From the NCBI GenBank assembly GCA_903847285.1, contig CAINDH010000171.1, positions 1 through 38,521 of the forward strand: a DNA stretch of 38,521 bases, read 5' to 3'. Below the pieces are notes generated by a model. That model was not told the DNA's origin and searched no databases. It saw only the letters and a list, made by a program, of their open reading frames with translations. The DNA comes from an uncultured Verrucomicrobia subdivision 3 bacterium. GTDB lineage: Bacteria; Verrucomicrobiota; Verrucomicrobiae; Limisphaerales; UBA11358. Position numbers and translations under genes: made by a program. This document shows positions 38,477 to 38,521 of this stretch, piece after piece (within the stretch, counting starts at the first letter, position 1; every line of letters begins with the position of its first letter).

Positions 38477-38521
38477 TTACTTTTTCTTGGGCAACACCGC
38501 TTCCACATCCGCGTGCGGACG
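38477..38521 (-). CDS. BMC-H hexameric shell protein, C-terminal end only (partial)
   Basis: The last 14 codons of a gene that continues past the right edge: RPHADVEAVLPKKK then TAA. 'PRPHADVEAVLP'-type endings are typical of PduA/CcmK-like BMC-H proteins, which tile the facets of the shell. Position upstream of EutN and dehydrogenase genes on the same strand fits the start of a BMC operon. Only the tail is visible, so the paralogue cannot be named. Confidence 0.75.
   Translation of the reverse strand, partial: RPHADVEAVLPKKK

Noticed and set aside
1..38521. CRISPR arrays, tRNA and rRNA genes, phage structural genes
   Set aside because: No regularly spaced repeats, no tRNA-like cloverleaf ends and no capsid, tail or terminase motifs were seen by reading.

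Overview
The window looks like a chromosomal segment of a Verrucomicrobiota bacterium, probably close to the Pedosphaera/Limisphaera group. The grounds are a fused LpxC-FabZ gene, a PEP-CTERM protein, a DUF2723 membrane glycosyltransferase, dispersed 'CACGGATGAACAC'-type repeats, and a bacterial microcompartment (BMC) operon of the Planctomycetes-Verrucomicrobia type with several EutN/CcmL pentamers, a class II aldolase and an acylating aldehyde dehydrogenase. The taxonomic call is inference; no 16S rRNA gene is present. LpxC implies a Gram-negative envelope with lipid A.

Layout. 1-1140 is an accessory edge: an integron-type attC site, one small cassette gene, a second damaged attC, a truncated IS110-family transposase, a REP-like hairpin and dispersed repeats. 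1140-8172 (+) holds a small helix-turn-helix-like protein, an ECF sigma factor with a probable membrane anti-sigma partner, a 1221-residue DUF2723/TPR protein and a secreted GHL10 glycosidase-like protein. 8230-8626 (-) is the RNase P RNA with a recognisable promoter. 8812-11033 (+) holds a cysteine desulfurase, a 45-residue membrane peptide and an EamA transporter broken by one in-frame TAG. 11050-20290 (-) holds lpxC-fabZ, gltX, a cluster of PEP-CTERM protein, outer-membrane barrel, FecR-domain protein and CHASE2-adenylate cyclase, and an HU gene with a strong terminator.

20474-26806 (+) holds a soluble Ser/Thr kinase, N-carbamoylputrescine amidase, an AT-richer Sel1-repeat protein, an HtrA protease and a CbpA-type co-chaperone. 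26851-29737 (-) holds an ABC-2 permease, thioredoxin reductase and an HpnA-like epimerase. 29825-31035 (+) holds prmA and a 55-residue peptide gene with a structured leader. 31111-33430 (-) combines a Fur-family regulator, a ZIP metal transporter, a palindromic operator candidate, and S18, L33 and DksA-like genes whose zinc-binding cysteines are missing or reduced. mutY follows, and 34772-38521 (-) is the BMC operon, cut by the window edge inside a BMC-H shell gene.

How the genes work together. The BMC genes fit L-fucose/L-rhamnose breakdown: the aldolase releases L-lactaldehyde, the dehydrogenase makes lactyl-CoA, and both carry termini that look like cargo tags. The zinc neighbourhood looks like an import and regulation unit beside translation factors that need no zinc. 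The cyclase-FecR-barrel-PEP-CTERM cluster looks like an envelope-sensing unit with cAMP output. Those two neighbourhoods are the best candidates for under-described biology.
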